A stretch of 64,000 nt of DNA from NCBI RefSeq assembly GCF_040729435.1, contig NZ_CP160398.1, positions 5,747,001 to 5,811,000 of the forward strand. The letters are read 5' to 3'. The first letter of the stretch is position 1, and each line of letters opens with the position of its first letter. Position numbers and translations under genes: made by a program. Of the stretch, positions 34,099 through 43,620 are shown piece by piece. A model generated the notes under the pieces. The model was given only the letters and a program-made list of their open reading frames with translations. It searched no databases and had not been told where the DNA came from. This DNA comes from Pseudomonas sp. HOU2 (GTDB lineage: Bacteria; Pseudomonadota; Gammaproteobacteria; Pseudomonadales; Pseudomonadaceae).

Positions 34099-34153
34099 TT
34101 GCTGGTGATTGTGGATTCCCATGTCCAGCACAAGTCTTTGTGGGAGTGTGACG

Positions 34154-34993
34154 TCAGTACAGATCGCTGGCCTGATGTCGCTCCGCAACCTGGCTCGCCT
34201 CGTCACCCCAGGTGCGGTTGACCCGCTGGCCACGCTTGACTGCCGGGCGCTCGGCGATTTCTTCTGCCCAGCGTTGCACGTGGGTGTACTCCTGGGCTGC
34301 GAGGAATTCGGCCGCCGAATACACGTTGTTGCGCACCAGTTGCCCGTACCACGGCCAGACCGCGATGTCGGCGATGGTATAGCTGTCGCCGGCCAGATAG
34401 CGGCTTTCAGCCAGGCGTCGATCGAGCACATCAAGCTGACGCTTGGCTTCCATGGTGAAGCGGTTGATCGGGTATTCGAGCTTCTCCGGCGCATACGCGT
34501 AGAAGTGCCCGAAGCCGCCGCCCAGATAAGGCGCGGCGCCCATCTGCCAGAACAGCCAGTTCAGGGTTTCCGTGCGGCCGGCCGGGTCTTGGGGCAGGAA
34601 GGCGCCAAATTTCTCCGCCAGATACAGCAGGATCGAACCGGATTCGAACACCCGAATCGGCGGCTGCGCGCTGCGGTCGAGCAGCGCCGGAATCTTCGAG
34701 TTCGGGTTGATCTCGACAAAGCCGCTGGAGAACTGATCGCCCTCGTTGATGCGGATCAGCCACGCGTCGTACTCGGCCTCGGTGTGCCCCAGTGCGAGCA
34801 ACTCTTCCAGCAGGATGGTCACCTTCACGCCGTTGGGCGTCGCCAGCGAATACAGCTGCAGCGGGTGTTTGCCCACTGGCAGGGTCTTTTCATGCGTCGG
34901 CCCGGCAATCGGGCGGTTGATGCTGGCGAACTGGCCGCCGGAGGGGGCTTCGTGTTTCCAGACCTTGGGCGGTACGTAGGGCGCTTTACTCAT
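34154..34993 (-). CDS. yghU: Glutathione S-transferase, YghU-type disulfide-bond oxidoreductase
   Basis: A 279-residue GST with the extra N-terminal region of the Nu class (WKHEAPSGGQFASINRPIAGPTHE shortened here to its start). The thioredoxin domain has TPNGVKVTILLEE, EINPNSKIPAL and ESGSILLYLAE. E. coli YghU and YfcG bind two glutathiones and have disulfide reductase activity. GAGG precedes the start. Monocistronic between a REP pair and a LysE gene. Confidence 0.88.
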   Translation of the reverse strand: MSKAPYVPPKVWKHEAPSGGQFASINRPIAGPTHEKTLPVGKHPLQLYSLATPNGVKVTILLEELLALGHTEAEYDAWLIRINEGDQFSSGFVEINPNSKIPALLDRSAQPPIRVFESGSILLYLAEKFGAFLPQDPAGRTETLNWLFWQMGAAPYLGGGFGHFYAYAPEKLEYPINRFTMEAKRQLDVLDRRLAESRYLAGDSYTIADIAVWPWYGQLVRNNVYSAAEFLAAQEYTHVQRWAEEIAERPAVKRGQRVNRTWGDEASQVAERHQASDLY

Positions 34994-35066
34994 GAAATGG
35001 GCCTCATGGTGAACTTGCCGAGAATGAGCTGACGGGTATCAGACACGACAGCATAAACGCTCTAGC

Positions 35067-35687
35067 TCAAGACTGCGCAACCCCCGGAATGATCAAACAC
35101 GCCGCCAGACCTATCAATGCGATCCCGATGGCCTTGTCCAGGAGCCGCTGTTTTTCCAGCAGGCGCCGGCGCAACCGTTCAGTGGAGAAAAACAGCGCGA
35201 CCAGGCTGAACCATGCCCAATGAATGACCGACATGAACAGGCCATCGGCGAAGTTCACCGTCAGTGAACTGCCTGGCTCCACCACCTGACTGTACGCCGC
35301 TACCACGAACAACATGGTTTTCGGATTCAGTGCATTGGTCAGAAATCCCGAGCAGAACACCTTCCAGGCACGGGGTGCCGAAGCGCTCGCATCGGCAAAT
35401 GTCAGCACCGATTTCTTGGTAAAGGATTTGATGCCCAGATAGACCAGGTAGCCGGCGCCCAGCAGCTTCATCATCCAGAACAGCAGTGGTGATTGGGTGA
35501 TGATCAGCGCCACCCCGAACACCGTGTAGAACACATGAACCTGCACGCCACAGGCGATGCCCAGCGCAGCCAGCAAACCGCTGCGCCGGCCGTAGGCGTA
35601 ACTGTTGCGGGTGACCATGGCAAAGTCCGGCCCAGGACTGATCACCGCCAAAATGGTGATGGCGATTACCAGAAACAACTCGTTCAT
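35067..35687 (-). CDS. LysE/RhtB-family amino-acid exporter
   Basis: A 206-residue inner-membrane protein with about six hydrophobic segments. The N-terminal ISPGPDFAMVTRNS and SGLLAALGIACG segments and the NPKTMLFV motif are hallmarks of the RhtB subgroup, which exports homoserine, threonine or related amino acids. GGAG precedes the start. It is divergent from a GcvA-like LysR gene 184 bases away, its probable regulator. Confidence 0.92.
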   Translation of the reverse strand: MNELFLVIAITILAVISPGPDFAMVTRNSYAYGRRSGLLAALGIACGVQVHVFYTVFGVALIITQSPLLFWMMKLLGAGYLVYLGIKSFTKKSVLTFADASASAPRAWKVFCSGFLTNALNPKTMLFVVAAYSQVVEPGSSLTVNFADGLFMSVIHWAWFSLVALFFSTERLRRRLLEKQRLLDKAIGIALIGLAACLIIPGVAQS

Positions 35688-35871
35688 TCCTGCTCTCCAT
35701 GACGTTATTTGCGCTACTAAAATTCACAGATGTCGAGCTTCGATCTGTACCAACGACCAACATCGTTGATGCGAATGCTCTAGCGTCTACGAGCGGCGCC
35801 ATGATGAAGAAGTGTCCTCGGCAAAAAAAACGATTTATAGTCGCGAAAATCTGTGAGAAATCATCGCCTAT

Positions 35872-36765
35872 ATGAACCTGCCTCCGCTGGCTGCCTTTCG
35901 CTTCTTCAACACCGCCGCCCAGACCCAGAGCTTCGTCAAGGCTGCCGAACTGCTGCACGTCACCCACGGTGCGGTCAGTCGTCAGGTGCGCTTGCTGGAG
36001 GAGGCGATCGGCGTGGAATTGTTCGAGCGGCGCAATCGGGCGATCTTTCTCAATCACGCCGGGCGCTTGCTGTTCAATGTCACCGCGCCGATGTTCGAGC
36101 AGTTGGAAAGCGCTGTTTATCGTCTGCAACGCGAAGTCCACGATGACGTGCTGGTGGTGTCCTGCGAGCCGACCATCGCCATGAAATGGTTGATCCCGCG
36201 CTTGCCTGACTTCCACAGCGCACACCCACAGCTGCAGGTGCAATTGCTGACGGCCGGCGGACCCATCGACTTCGCTCGTTCAGGGGTGGATCTGGCAATC
36301 CGGCGCGACGATTTTCATTGGAACGAGACCGTGCATGGGGTGAGCATTTGCGAGGAGTGGATCGGCCCGGTTTGCGTGCCGTCCAGTCGTCCTGCAAGCG
36401 ATCATTTGCGCGGTGCCTGCCTGCTGCACAGCAAGACGCGCCCGCAGGCGTGGGATAACTGGGTGCGACAGGCCGGGATTAGCGTGGCGGAGGTCAGTCG
36501 GGTCGATTACGAGCATTTCTACCTGTGCATTCAGGCCGCGCTGGCCGGACTGGGCGTCGGTATGGCGTCGTTTCTGATGGTGCAGGACGAACTCAAGTCC
36601 GGCCAATTGATCGCGCCGTTCGGCTTCGTTCGCGACGGTTCGAGTTATTGCCTGTTATCACCGCGACCCTTCGAACAGAGTGCAAATGCCATGCTTTTTC
36701 GCGAATGGATTACCCGGCAGATGAGCGCGTGCAGTCAACGGCTCGGTGCTGATCTGAAGCGTTGA
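35872..36765 (+). CDS. LysR-family regulator (GcvA-like)
   Basis: A 297-residue LysR protein. The HTH opens MNLPPLAAFRFFNTAAQTQSF, typical of the GcvA subgroup; VTHGAVSRQVRLLEE is the recognition region. The effector domain begins with VVSCEPTIAMKWLIPRL. Divergent from the LysE exporter, so it likely activates that gene in response to an excess amino acid. AT-rich promoter DNA lies at 35700-35860. The effector is unknown. Confidence 0.9.
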   Translation: MNLPPLAAFRFFNTAAQTQSFVKAAELLHVTHGAVSRQVRLLEEAIGVELFERRNRAIFLNHAGRLLFNVTAPMFEQLESAVYRLQREVHDDVLVVSCEPTIAMKWLIPRLPDFHSAHPQLQVQLLTAGGPIDFARSGVDLAIRRDDFHWNETVHGVSICEEWIGPVCVPSSRPASDHLRGACLLHSKTRPQAWDNWVRQAGISVAEVSRVDYEHFYLCIQAALAGLGVGMASFLMVQDELKSGQLIAPFGFVRDGSSYCLLSPRPFEQSANAMLFREWITRQMSACSQRLGADLKR

Positions 36766-36798
36766 AGACAGAGCGCTGCATTCATCCGCCAGGCATGA

Positions 36799-37728
36799 TC
36801 AACGAACTTGCATCGGCCAGCGCCTGTTCAGGTGCTCCGTCAAATAATCCATGAAAGCTCGAACCTTCGGCGTCATCGCCGCACGCTCCTGCACGCAGGC
36901 GTAGATGTCCATCGGTTCGACATAGGCGTGGCTTTCACCCGGGAGATTTTCAAACAGCGGCACCAGTTGACCGCTCTCAAGATAGGGCGCGGCGACGAAT
37001 TCGGCCAGGCGCGTGATGCCCGCGCCGTGGACTGCCATTTGCGCCAGCGCATCAATGTCGTCGCTGATGGCGGTGGCATTGATCGGTGCGTCGTAGGGCT
37101 GGCCGTCGCGGATCAAACCCCAGCGCAGAAAGCGGCCATCCAGTGGATAGCGGAATGCGAGGCAGGCGTGATGTTGCAGGTCTTGCGGTGACTGCGGTAC
37201 GCCGGCGCGCGCAAGGTAGGCGGGAGCGGCGCAGAAGACGAAGGGCAGGGACACGATCCTGCGCGCGACGATGCCATCTTCCAGTTGCGGCTTGATCCGC
37301 AGGCTCAGATCGATGCCGTTCTGAATGTGATTGATCTTGCCGTTGGTGGTCGACAGCTCGACCAGCAGGCGCGGATGCAGTGCGGCGAAACTGGCGAGTA
37401 ACGGCGCCAATACGTGACGGCCGAAGGCGCTGGTGGAGGCGATGCTCAAGCGGCCTTGCAGCTCGCCTTCGTCGCCGATGATCGCGCTTTGAGCCGACTC
37501 CAGATCAGCCGCAATACGTCGCACCTTTTCGTAATACAACGCGCCGTTTTCGGTCAGCGCCATGCTGCGTGTGGTGCGTTGCAGCAGGCGAACGCCGAGG
37601 TGGGTTTCGAGGCGATTGAGGGTCTGGCTCACGGCGGCCGCACTGACGCCCAACGTCTTGGCGGCGCCGACGATCGAGCCGGCCTCGACCACTTTGATAA
37701 AACTGGCAATCGCCGCCAACAGATTCAT
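36799..37728 (-). CDS. LysR-family regulator
   Basis: A 309-residue LysR protein of the DsdC/AaeR-like group with HTH SIVGAAKTLGVSAAAVSQTLNRLE and the usual LLQRTTRSMALTENG wing. The effector domain follows. Its start has GGGA upstream. It is divergent from a DUF2798 gene with 126 bases between starts and may control it. Targets are otherwise unknown. Confidence 0.88.
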   Translation of the reverse strand: MNLLAAIASFIKVVEAGSIVGAAKTLGVSAAAVSQTLNRLETHLGVRLLQRTTRSMALTENGALYYEKVRRIAADLESAQSAIIGDEGELQGRLSIASTSAFGRHVLAPLLASFAALHPRLLVELSTTNGKINHIQNGIDLSLRIKPQLEDGIVARRIVSLPFVFCAAPAYLARAGVPQSPQDLQHHACLAFRYPLDGRFLRWGLIRDGQPYDAPINATAISDDIDALAQMAVHGAGITRLAEFVAAPYLESGQLVPLFENLPGESHAYVEPMDIYACVQERAAMTPKVRAFMDYLTEHLNRRWPMQVR

Positions 37729-37854
37729 CCGTGTCCCGCCGTATGGGTTTGATTCGTAAGTTATGCTTTATAAAGTACCTGCGGCGGGCCGTCTAGTTGA
37801 GGGCAGGGGGCTTTGCTAAGGTGCCGGCTCCCTGTCAATGGATGGAAAAGCCAT

Positions 37855-38130
37855 ATGAATCAAAGAACAGATACCGATGCCTTGTATCTCGGCCGACGCA
37901 AGCTTTCTGCACGGGCGACGCCGTATGTGTTTGCGCTGTACATGGCGACGATCATGGCATTCCTGATGTCGCTGGTGATCACCGCCGCCAACTCCGGGAT
38001 TGATAACGACTACCTGAGTAATGCGCTGCACGCCTACAAGCTGGCGATGCCGGTGGCTTTCCTTTGCATCCTCGTGGTGCGGCCGATCGTGATCAAACTG
38101 GTAGCGATGACGGTGCATCCGCATCGTTGA
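37855..38130 (+). CDS. DUF2798 small membrane protein
   Basis: A 91-residue protein with two hydrophobic helices (YVFALYMATIMAFLMSLVITA and VAFLCILVVRPIVIKLV), matching the DUF2798 family. GGAAAAG precedes the ATG; a start 14 codons earlier lacks support. The protein sits in the inner membrane. Function unknown. It is flanked by LysR genes on both sides, each a possible regulator. Confidence 0.82.
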   Translation: MNQRTDTDALYLGRRKLSARATPYVFALYMATIMAFLMSLVITAANSGIDNDYLSNALHAYKLAMPVAFLCILVVRPIVIKLVAMTVHPHR

Positions 38131-38131
38131 T

Positions 38132-39094
38132 TCACAACTCGGAAAAACAGCGGCCGTCAGCGGCAGGCAGGTCGGGATTCACCCCAGGTGCCAGTGGGCG
38201 CCAGTGCGCCTTCAAGAATTCGATAAACACTTTGACCTTGCGCGTGCTGCGCCGGTGCGCCAGGTACAGCACGTAAATCCACGGGCCGAATGCGCTTGGC
38301 TCACGCCAGTACTCGGGCATCACCTCTACCAGCTCGCCGCGCGCCAGATACGGCGCGGCGCTCCATTGCGGCAGAAACTGCAGGCCCTGGCCCTTCAGCA
38401 GGCAGGCCAGCAGGAAGTCGTAATTGTCGCTGGCCACCCGTGGATTCGGCTGGGTCAGGCGAATCCGCCGGTCCCCTTGCTTGACCCACCAGAAATGCCG
38501 GTTGAGCAGCGGATGACGGAAGATCAGCCAGTCGTGCTGCTGATAGTTGTCCAGTGACACCTCTTTGCCCTTGCGCGCCAGGTACGCCGGGCTGGCGCAC
38601 AACACCACCTGATTCTCGACGATGGGTTGGGCGATCACCCCCGGCAGATCGATCGGGCCGTCACGCAGTGCCAGATCGTACCCGCCGTCCACCGGGTCGT
38701 CATAGCTGTCGCTCAAGTCGACTTCCAGATGCACTTGCGGATGGGCGTCGAGAAAACGGCAACAGACCTCGTTGAGGAACGCCGGGGCGAAGGAGGGCGG
38801 GGCGGTGATGCGCAAACCGCCGCTCAATTCGTGCTTGAGCTGCTCGACGCCTTCGCAGGCCAGTTGCAGTTGCATCAGCGCCTGCCGCGCGCCGTCCAGA
38901 TAAATCCGCCCGGCTTCGGTCAGCGCCATGCGTCTGGTCGTGCGGTCGAACAGGCGCGTGCCGAGTTCGTCCTCCAGCTGCGCCACGGCTTTGGTCAGGG
39001 CCGACGGGGTCTTGCCGAGCACCTCGGCGGCGCGGCTGAAATTGCCGTGTTCGGCGGTGGCGACGAACATGGTCAGGGCGCTCATCTTGTCCAT
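38132..39094 (-). CDS. LysR-family regulator
   Basis: A 320-residue LysR protein with HTH NFSRAAEVLGKTPSALTKAVAQLE and wing LFDRTTRRMALTEAG. This start gives the family-like N-terminus MDKMSALTMFVATAE; seven extra codons upstream are not needed. It is divergent from the amidohydrolase-C45-MHS run, with 106 bases between, and is the likely regulator of that set. Confidence 0.9.
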   Translation of the reverse strand: MDKMSALTMFVATAEHGNFSRAAEVLGKTPSALTKAVAQLEDELGTRLFDRTTRRMALTEAGRIYLDGARQALMQLQLACEGVEQLKHELSGGLRITAPPSFAPAFLNEVCCRFLDAHPQVHLEVDLSDSYDDPVDGGYDLALRDGPIDLPGVIAQPIVENQVVLCASPAYLARKGKEVSLDNYQQHDWLIFRHPLLNRHFWWVKQGDRRIRLTQPNPRVASDNYDFLLACLLKGQGLQFLPQWSAAPYLARGELVEVMPEYWREPSAFGPWIYVLYLAHRRSTRKVKVFIEFLKAHWRPLAPGVNPDLPAADGRCFSEL

Positions 39095-39200
39095 TGATCT
39101 ATTCCTGCTGGGCACAAAAGTTGTGCGCGAGGTGGCATTCAGTTATCGCCAAGGCTTGGATAGGCTTGCTCGCAGCCTAACAAAAATAACGAGAAACCTC

Positions 39201-40928
39201 ATGAAGCAGCTACTGACCCTGATGGTGTCATCGGCGCTGGCCTGTGCCTCGCTGGAAAGTCTGGCATCTGCCGATCTGATCCTGCACAACGCCAGGGTCT
39301 ACACCGCCGAACCCGGCCAGCCCTTGCAGCAGGCGGTGGCGGTGGAGAATGGCAAGATCCTCGCTGTGGGTGCGGATGCGCAGGTATTGCGCCTGAAGAC
39401 GGCCGCCACGCAAGTGATCGACCTGCACGGCAAAGTGCTGATGCCGGGTTTCATCGACTCGCATTCCCACACCATCAAGGGTGGGCTGCAGCTGTTGCAG
39501 GCCAACCTCGACGGCCAGTTGTTGCCGCTCGATCAACTGGAACAACGCCTGCGCCAATGGCGTCAGGATGGCAAGGCGCAGCGCGGAGAATTCCTCAGTG
39601 TCGGCGGGTTGCATTCGACTTTCTGGAGTGACATCGCCGGCCTCGAACAGCGCTTCAATCAAGGCGAATGGGCGAACCAGCCGATCCTGCTGCTGGGCTG
39701 GGATCTGCACACCGGCTGGGCCAATCGGGCCATGCTCGAACGCGCTGGCGTCACGGCAGAGAAAGTTAAAACGCTCAAGGGCGAAGAGCAGGCGACCATC
39801 GGCCATCACCCCGACGGCAGCCCGGATGGCTTCCTCGTCGATGCCGGACTGTACCCGGTGCAGGCCTTGTTGCCGCCGCCGACCGCTGACACCTTGCTGG
39901 CCGCAGGGCGCGCGGCGTTGAGCTATTACAAGAGCCTGGGGATCACCGGATGGATGGACCCGATCGCCAACGAAGTCCCGGGCAGTGACGTTACCAACAC
40001 CTCGCTCGGTGTGTTGCCGACCTACAAAAAACTCTCGGAAAACGGCGAACTCACCGCACACGTCGCGGCGCTGCTGATGGCGGACTCCAAGGCTACGCCG
40101 GCCGACCTTGATGAGCTGGACAAGGTGCGCCAGCAGTTTCTCGGTGTCAGCAACCTGACCTTGCCGGGGATCAAGATCTTCGCCGACGGCGTGGCCGAAG
40201 TGCCGGCGCAGAGCGCGGCGATGCTTGAGCCGTACCGCAACTCGAAAAAAACCGGTGAACTGCTGATCGACCCGGCGCATTTCGGCGATCTGGTCAGTGC
40301 TGCCGATGCGCGCGGCTGGCTGGTGCACATCCACGCCATCGGCGACCGTGCGGTGCGTGAATCGCTTAACGGCATCGAGCAGGCGCGCAAGGATCGGCAG
40401 AGCGGCATCGCCCACTCGATCACCCACCTGCAAATGGTCAATCCCAAGGAATTCGCACGCTTCAAGGCACTGAATGTGATCGCCTCGATGCAGATGTTCT
40501 GGGCCGCTGCCGACGAGTCGAGCATGGATCTGGTCAAGCCCTACGTCAGTGCCATGGCCTTCATGTACACCTATCCGGCGCGTAAGCTGTTGAAGAATGG
40601 CGCGACCATCGCCGGTGCCAGTGACTGGCCGATCACCACTCCCGAACCGTGGAAGGCGATCTATCAGGCGGTCAGCCGCAAAGGCCCGAAAGGCGTGCTC
40701 AACGCCGCCGAAGACATCGACCGCCAGACCATGTTCCAGGCCTACACCCTCAACGCGGCCAAAGTGCTGCGCCTGGAAGACCGGATCGGTTCGCTCAAAC
40801 CCGGCAAGCAGGCCGACATGATCGTCCTCGACCGCGATGTGTTTAGCGTAAAGCCCGAAGCCCTGCGCGACACCCAAGTGCTCAATACCTGGTTTGCCGG
40901 GCGCGAAATCTACCGCCGCAAGCCTTGA
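39201..40928 (+). CDS. Exported amidohydrolase, YtcJ-like
   Basis: A 575-residue protein with a signal-like N-terminus (MKQLLTLMVSSALACASL, cleavage near LASA) and an amidohydrolase fold: PGFIDSHSHT carries the N-terminal HxH metal pair, HIHAIGDRA a further His, and GASDWPITTPEP the Asp. YtcJ-like enzymes hydrolyse C-N bonds such as N-substituted formamides. Periplasmic location is inferred. First gene of the run amidohydrolase, C45 hydrolase, MHS transporter. Confidence 0.85.
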   Translation: MKQLLTLMVSSALACASLESLASADLILHNARVYTAEPGQPLQQAVAVENGKILAVGADAQVLRLKTAATQVIDLHGKVLMPGFIDSHSHTIKGGLQLLQANLDGQLLPLDQLEQRLRQWRQDGKAQRGEFLSVGGLHSTFWSDIAGLEQRFNQGEWANQPILLLGWDLHTGWANRAMLERAGVTAEKVKTLKGEEQATIGHHPDGSPDGFLVDAGLYPVQALLPPPTADTLLAAGRAALSYYKSLGITGWMDPIANEVPGSDVTNTSLGVLPTYKKLSENGELTAHVAALLMADSKATPADLDELDKVRQQFLGVSNLTLPGIKIFADGVAEVPAQSAAMLEPYRNSKKTGELLIDPAHFGDLVSAADARGWLVHIHAIGDRAVRESLNGIEQARKDRQSGIAHSITHLQMVNPKEFARFKALNVIASMQMFWAAADESSMDLVKPYVSAMAFMYTYPARKLLKNGATIAGASDWPITTPEPWKAIYQAVSRKGPKGVLNAAEDIDRQTMFQAYTLNAAKVLRLEDRIGSLKPGKQADMIVLDRDVFSVKPEALRDTQVLNTWFAGREIYRRKP

Positions 40929-40965
40929 CGGCCTCTCTGTGTAACGTAACCAAGGAAACCTTTTC

Positions 40966-42042
40966 GTGAATGTTCATTGCTTTGTCACCGACACCCGCAA
41001 CTCGCAGATTCGCGGGCAACAGATTGGCGTCACCTGGGCTGCGCAGATCCGCCAGACAGTGGCGCTTTATCTGGATTTCTTCTCTCAGGTCGGCGTGCCT
41101 GAGGCACAAGTGCGGGCCATCGGCGAAGCCAGTCTGCACACCCTGCAAGGCTGGTGCCCGAGCCTCGCCGAAGAAATCGTCGCCACCGCTGAAGGCGCCG
41201 GAGTACCACTCTGGCAGCTCGCCAGCCTGAATGCCCGCACCGAGATTCTCGCGGTGATGCCGGCGTCCACCGAAGGCGAGTGTTCCACCGCGGTGTTTGC
41301 GCCCAACGGCGCATTGGCGCCGCGCACTATTCAGACCTGGGACTGGCACGATTCGCTGGTGCCTAACGGATTGATTCTGCAACTGACCACGGCCAAGGGC
41401 ATGACGGTCAAGCTGTTCACCGAGTTCGGCATGCTCGGCAAGATCGGCGTCAACAGCGCGGGGCTGGGGCTGCACTTCAACATACTGCATCACGCCAGCG
41501 ACAACGGGTCGGCCGGGGTGCCGGTGCATGCGATTGCCCGGCGCATCCTCGAGGAAGCCAGCAGTGTTGAGGAGGCGATTGCGCTGGCGCGTTCGGCGCG
41601 AGTCAGTGCCTCCACGGTGCTGACCGTGTTCTCCCGCGAGGATTCGAACCCGCGTGCGGTGAGCATTGAAATGTCGCCGGCCTTCACCGCCGTGGTGCGG
41701 CCCGACGCCGACGGCTGGATCACTCACACCAACCATTTTCTCGATCCCGAACTGAGTCTGGGCGAGCGCACCCCTGATGCGTCCACGACCTACGCGCGTA
41801 TTGCCCACGTCAACACGGCGCGGCCGAACATGACCAGCGGCAACCTCAGTCAGCGGGCTGACGCCATGTGTGGCGAGGCGGGCGAAGACGCGCCGATCTG
41901 CTTCCATCCGGACCTGAGCATGCCGGCCACCGAACGCTGGGAAACCCTGCTGACCATCGGCATCGACACTGAAAACAGCGTGCTTGAATACGCCGCCGGC
42001 AACCCCAAACAACTGGCCCGAAACGGCTATCTGCGCTTCTGA
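40966..42042 (+). CDS. C45-family autoproteolytic acyltransferase/amidohydrolase
   Basis: A 358-residue Ntn hydrolase of the acyl-CoA:6-aminopenicillanic acid acyltransferase family. The nucleophile is Cys106 in GECSTAVF, with self-cleavage expected before that Cys to give alpha and beta chains. TWDWHDSL and NSAGLGLHFN are family landmarks. The start is GTG with AAGGA upstream. It lies 37 bases after the amidohydrolase gene and 37 before the transporter. Bacterial members often cleave acyl amides; the substrate here is unknown. Confidence 0.85.
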   Translation: MNVHCFVTDTRNSQIRGQQIGVTWAAQIRQTVALYLDFFSQVGVPEAQVRAIGEASLHTLQGWCPSLAEEIVATAEGAGVPLWQLASLNARTEILAVMPASTEGECSTAVFAPNGALAPRTIQTWDWHDSLVPNGLILQLTTAKGMTVKLFTEFGMLGKIGVNSAGLGLHFNILHHASDNGSAGVPVHAIARRILEEASSVEEAIALARSARVSASTVLTVFSREDSNPRAVSIEMSPAFTAVVRPDADGWITHTNHFLDPELSLGERTPDASTTYARIAHVNTARPNMTSGNLSQRADAMCGEAGEDAPICFHPDLSMPATERWETLLTIGIDTENSVLEYAAGNPKQLARNGYLRF

Positions 42043-42079
42043 ACCGCTGCCTCCAATAAAAACAAAACGAGCATTGCAC

Positions 42080-43405
42080 ATGGCTACCGACATTGATCGC
42101 ACGAGCGCTTCGCCGTCTGCGCTGAGGACGTTTTTCGTCTCCGGCATGGGCACCGCGCTGGAGTTCTATGACTTTGTAATCTACGGCACCGCCGCCGCGC
42201 TGGTGTTTCCCAAGGTATTCTTTCCGCAGATGGACCCGCTGACCGCGACCCTGGTGGCGTTCGGTGCTTTCGGCGCCGGGTTTTTCGCCCGCCCTTTGGG
42301 CGGCATGGTGTTCGGGCATTACGGCGACAAACTCGGCCGGCAGAAAATGCTAGTGATCACGCTGCTGCTGATGGGCCTGAGCACGCTGCTGATCGGGTGC
42401 CTGCCGGACTATGCCACCTTCGGTGCGGGCGCACCGGTGTTGCTGGTGTTGCTCAGGCTGGTGCAGGGATTCGCCGCCGGTGGCGAGTGGGGCGGTGCGG
42501 CGCTGTTCGGCATCGAGTCGGCGCCGCCCGGACGACGTGGGTTGTGGGGCAGCTTCACCAGCATGGGCATCGGTATCGGCGGGATTCTCGGTGCCGGGGT
42601 GTTCGCCATCGTCAGCGTCGCGGCGCACGATGACCTGGCCGGATTCGCCTGGCGCATTCCGTTCTGGCTCGGCGGTGTGCTGGTGCTGATCGGTCTGTAT
42701 GCGCGCTTGCAGAAACCCCTCGAACCGCCCGCTGAACCGCAGGCACCGGTGCGCATGCCATTGCTCGAAGCATTGCGCGCACGGCCCCGAGCCATGCTGC
42801 TGTGCACCGGCATTGCTTTCGGCTACGTGACCATCGCCTACATCGGCAGCACGTTCTTTCTGTCATACGCCACGCAACTGGGGTACGGCAGCACCGACGC
42901 GCTGATCTTCGACTTGTCGCTGTCGATCGCCATCGTCATCACCGCGCCGTTGTTTGCCTTGTTGTCCGATCGCATCGGCCGTCGCAAGGTGATGGTCCTC
43001 GGCGCGGTGATCATGGCCCTCGGCTTCTTCGCATTCTTTCCGCTGGTCGGCCTCAAGAGCCTGCTGGTTTCCACCGCTGCGTACATCGTCATCGGTGCAT
43101 TCATGGGCGCGACGCAGGGGCCGATTCCGGCGTTCCTCGCCGAGCAGTTTCCCCGGCACATGCGCTATTCGGGAATGTCGGCGGCCTATCAGATCGGCGC
43201 GGCGCTGGGCGGCGGGACGGCATCCAGTGCGGCCACGGCGATTCTTATCGCCAACAACCACAACGCGTTCGGGGTGGCGGTTTACGGCGCGGTTGCGCTG
43301 GGCATCGTCGCGTTGTGTTCGTTGCTGCTCAAAGAAACGGCGTACCTGAGCCTTGAACAGATCGACGAGGCCGATTGGCCTTCACCCATGCCCGCTACCG
43401 GTTGA
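42080..43405 (+). CDS. MFS metabolite:H+ symporter (MHS family)
   Basis: A 441-residue, 12-TM transporter. FFVSGMGTALEFYDFVIYGTAA, GRQKMLVITLLLMG and the EWGGAALFGIE segment after RLVQGFAAGGE are typical of the MHS group (ShiA, KgtP, ProP, PcaT). Such proteins import carboxylates, betaines or aromatic acids with protons. It is the third gene of the amidohydrolase-C45 run and may import its substrate or a released acid. A long inverted repeat follows and may end the transcript. Confidence 0.9.
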   Translation: MATDIDRTSASPSALRTFFVSGMGTALEFYDFVIYGTAAALVFPKVFFPQMDPLTATLVAFGAFGAGFFARPLGGMVFGHYGDKLGRQKMLVITLLLMGLSTLLIGCLPDYATFGAGAPVLLVLLRLVQGFAAGGEWGGAALFGIESAPPGRRGLWGSFTSMGIGIGGILGAGVFAIVSVAAHDDLAGFAWRIPFWLGGVLVLIGLYARLQKPLEPPAEPQAPVRMPLLEALRARPRAMLLCTGIAFGYVTIAYIGSTFFLSYATQLGYGSTDALIFDLSLSIAIVITAPLFALLSDRIGRRKVMVLGAVIMALGFFAFFPLVGLKSLLVSTAAYIVIGAFMGATQGPIPAFLAEQFPRHMRYSGMSAAYQIGAALGGGTASSAATAILIANNHNAFGVAVYGAVALGIVALCSLLLKETAYLSLEQIDEADWPSPMPATG

Positions 43406-43418
43406 ACCATTCGACTCT

Positions 43419-43497
43419 GTAGGAGCTGCCGAAGGCTGCGATCTTTTGATGGTGTTTTTCAAGATCAAAAGATCGCAGCCTGCGGCAGCTCCTACAT
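43419..43497. repeat. Long inverted repeat (TAGGAGCTGCCGCAGGCTGC type), copy 2
   Basis: Arms TGTAGGAGCTGCCG-AGGCTGCGATCTTTTGAT and its near-complement, with one mismatch, enclose a loop of about 16 bases containing TTTTT. Lies 13 bases after the MHS transporter stop and is a likely transcript end. Confidence 0.92.
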
Positions 43498-43620
43498 GAA
43501 GCGGCTCGGCAATAAAAACAATCGAAACTTCGCGCGCGTCCCGACTGTCCAGACCCTTGTACCGCCCGGCGGCTAATCCGCCGGGACGGCTTCATGCATC
43601 GGTGACAGGCGAGGAACGAG

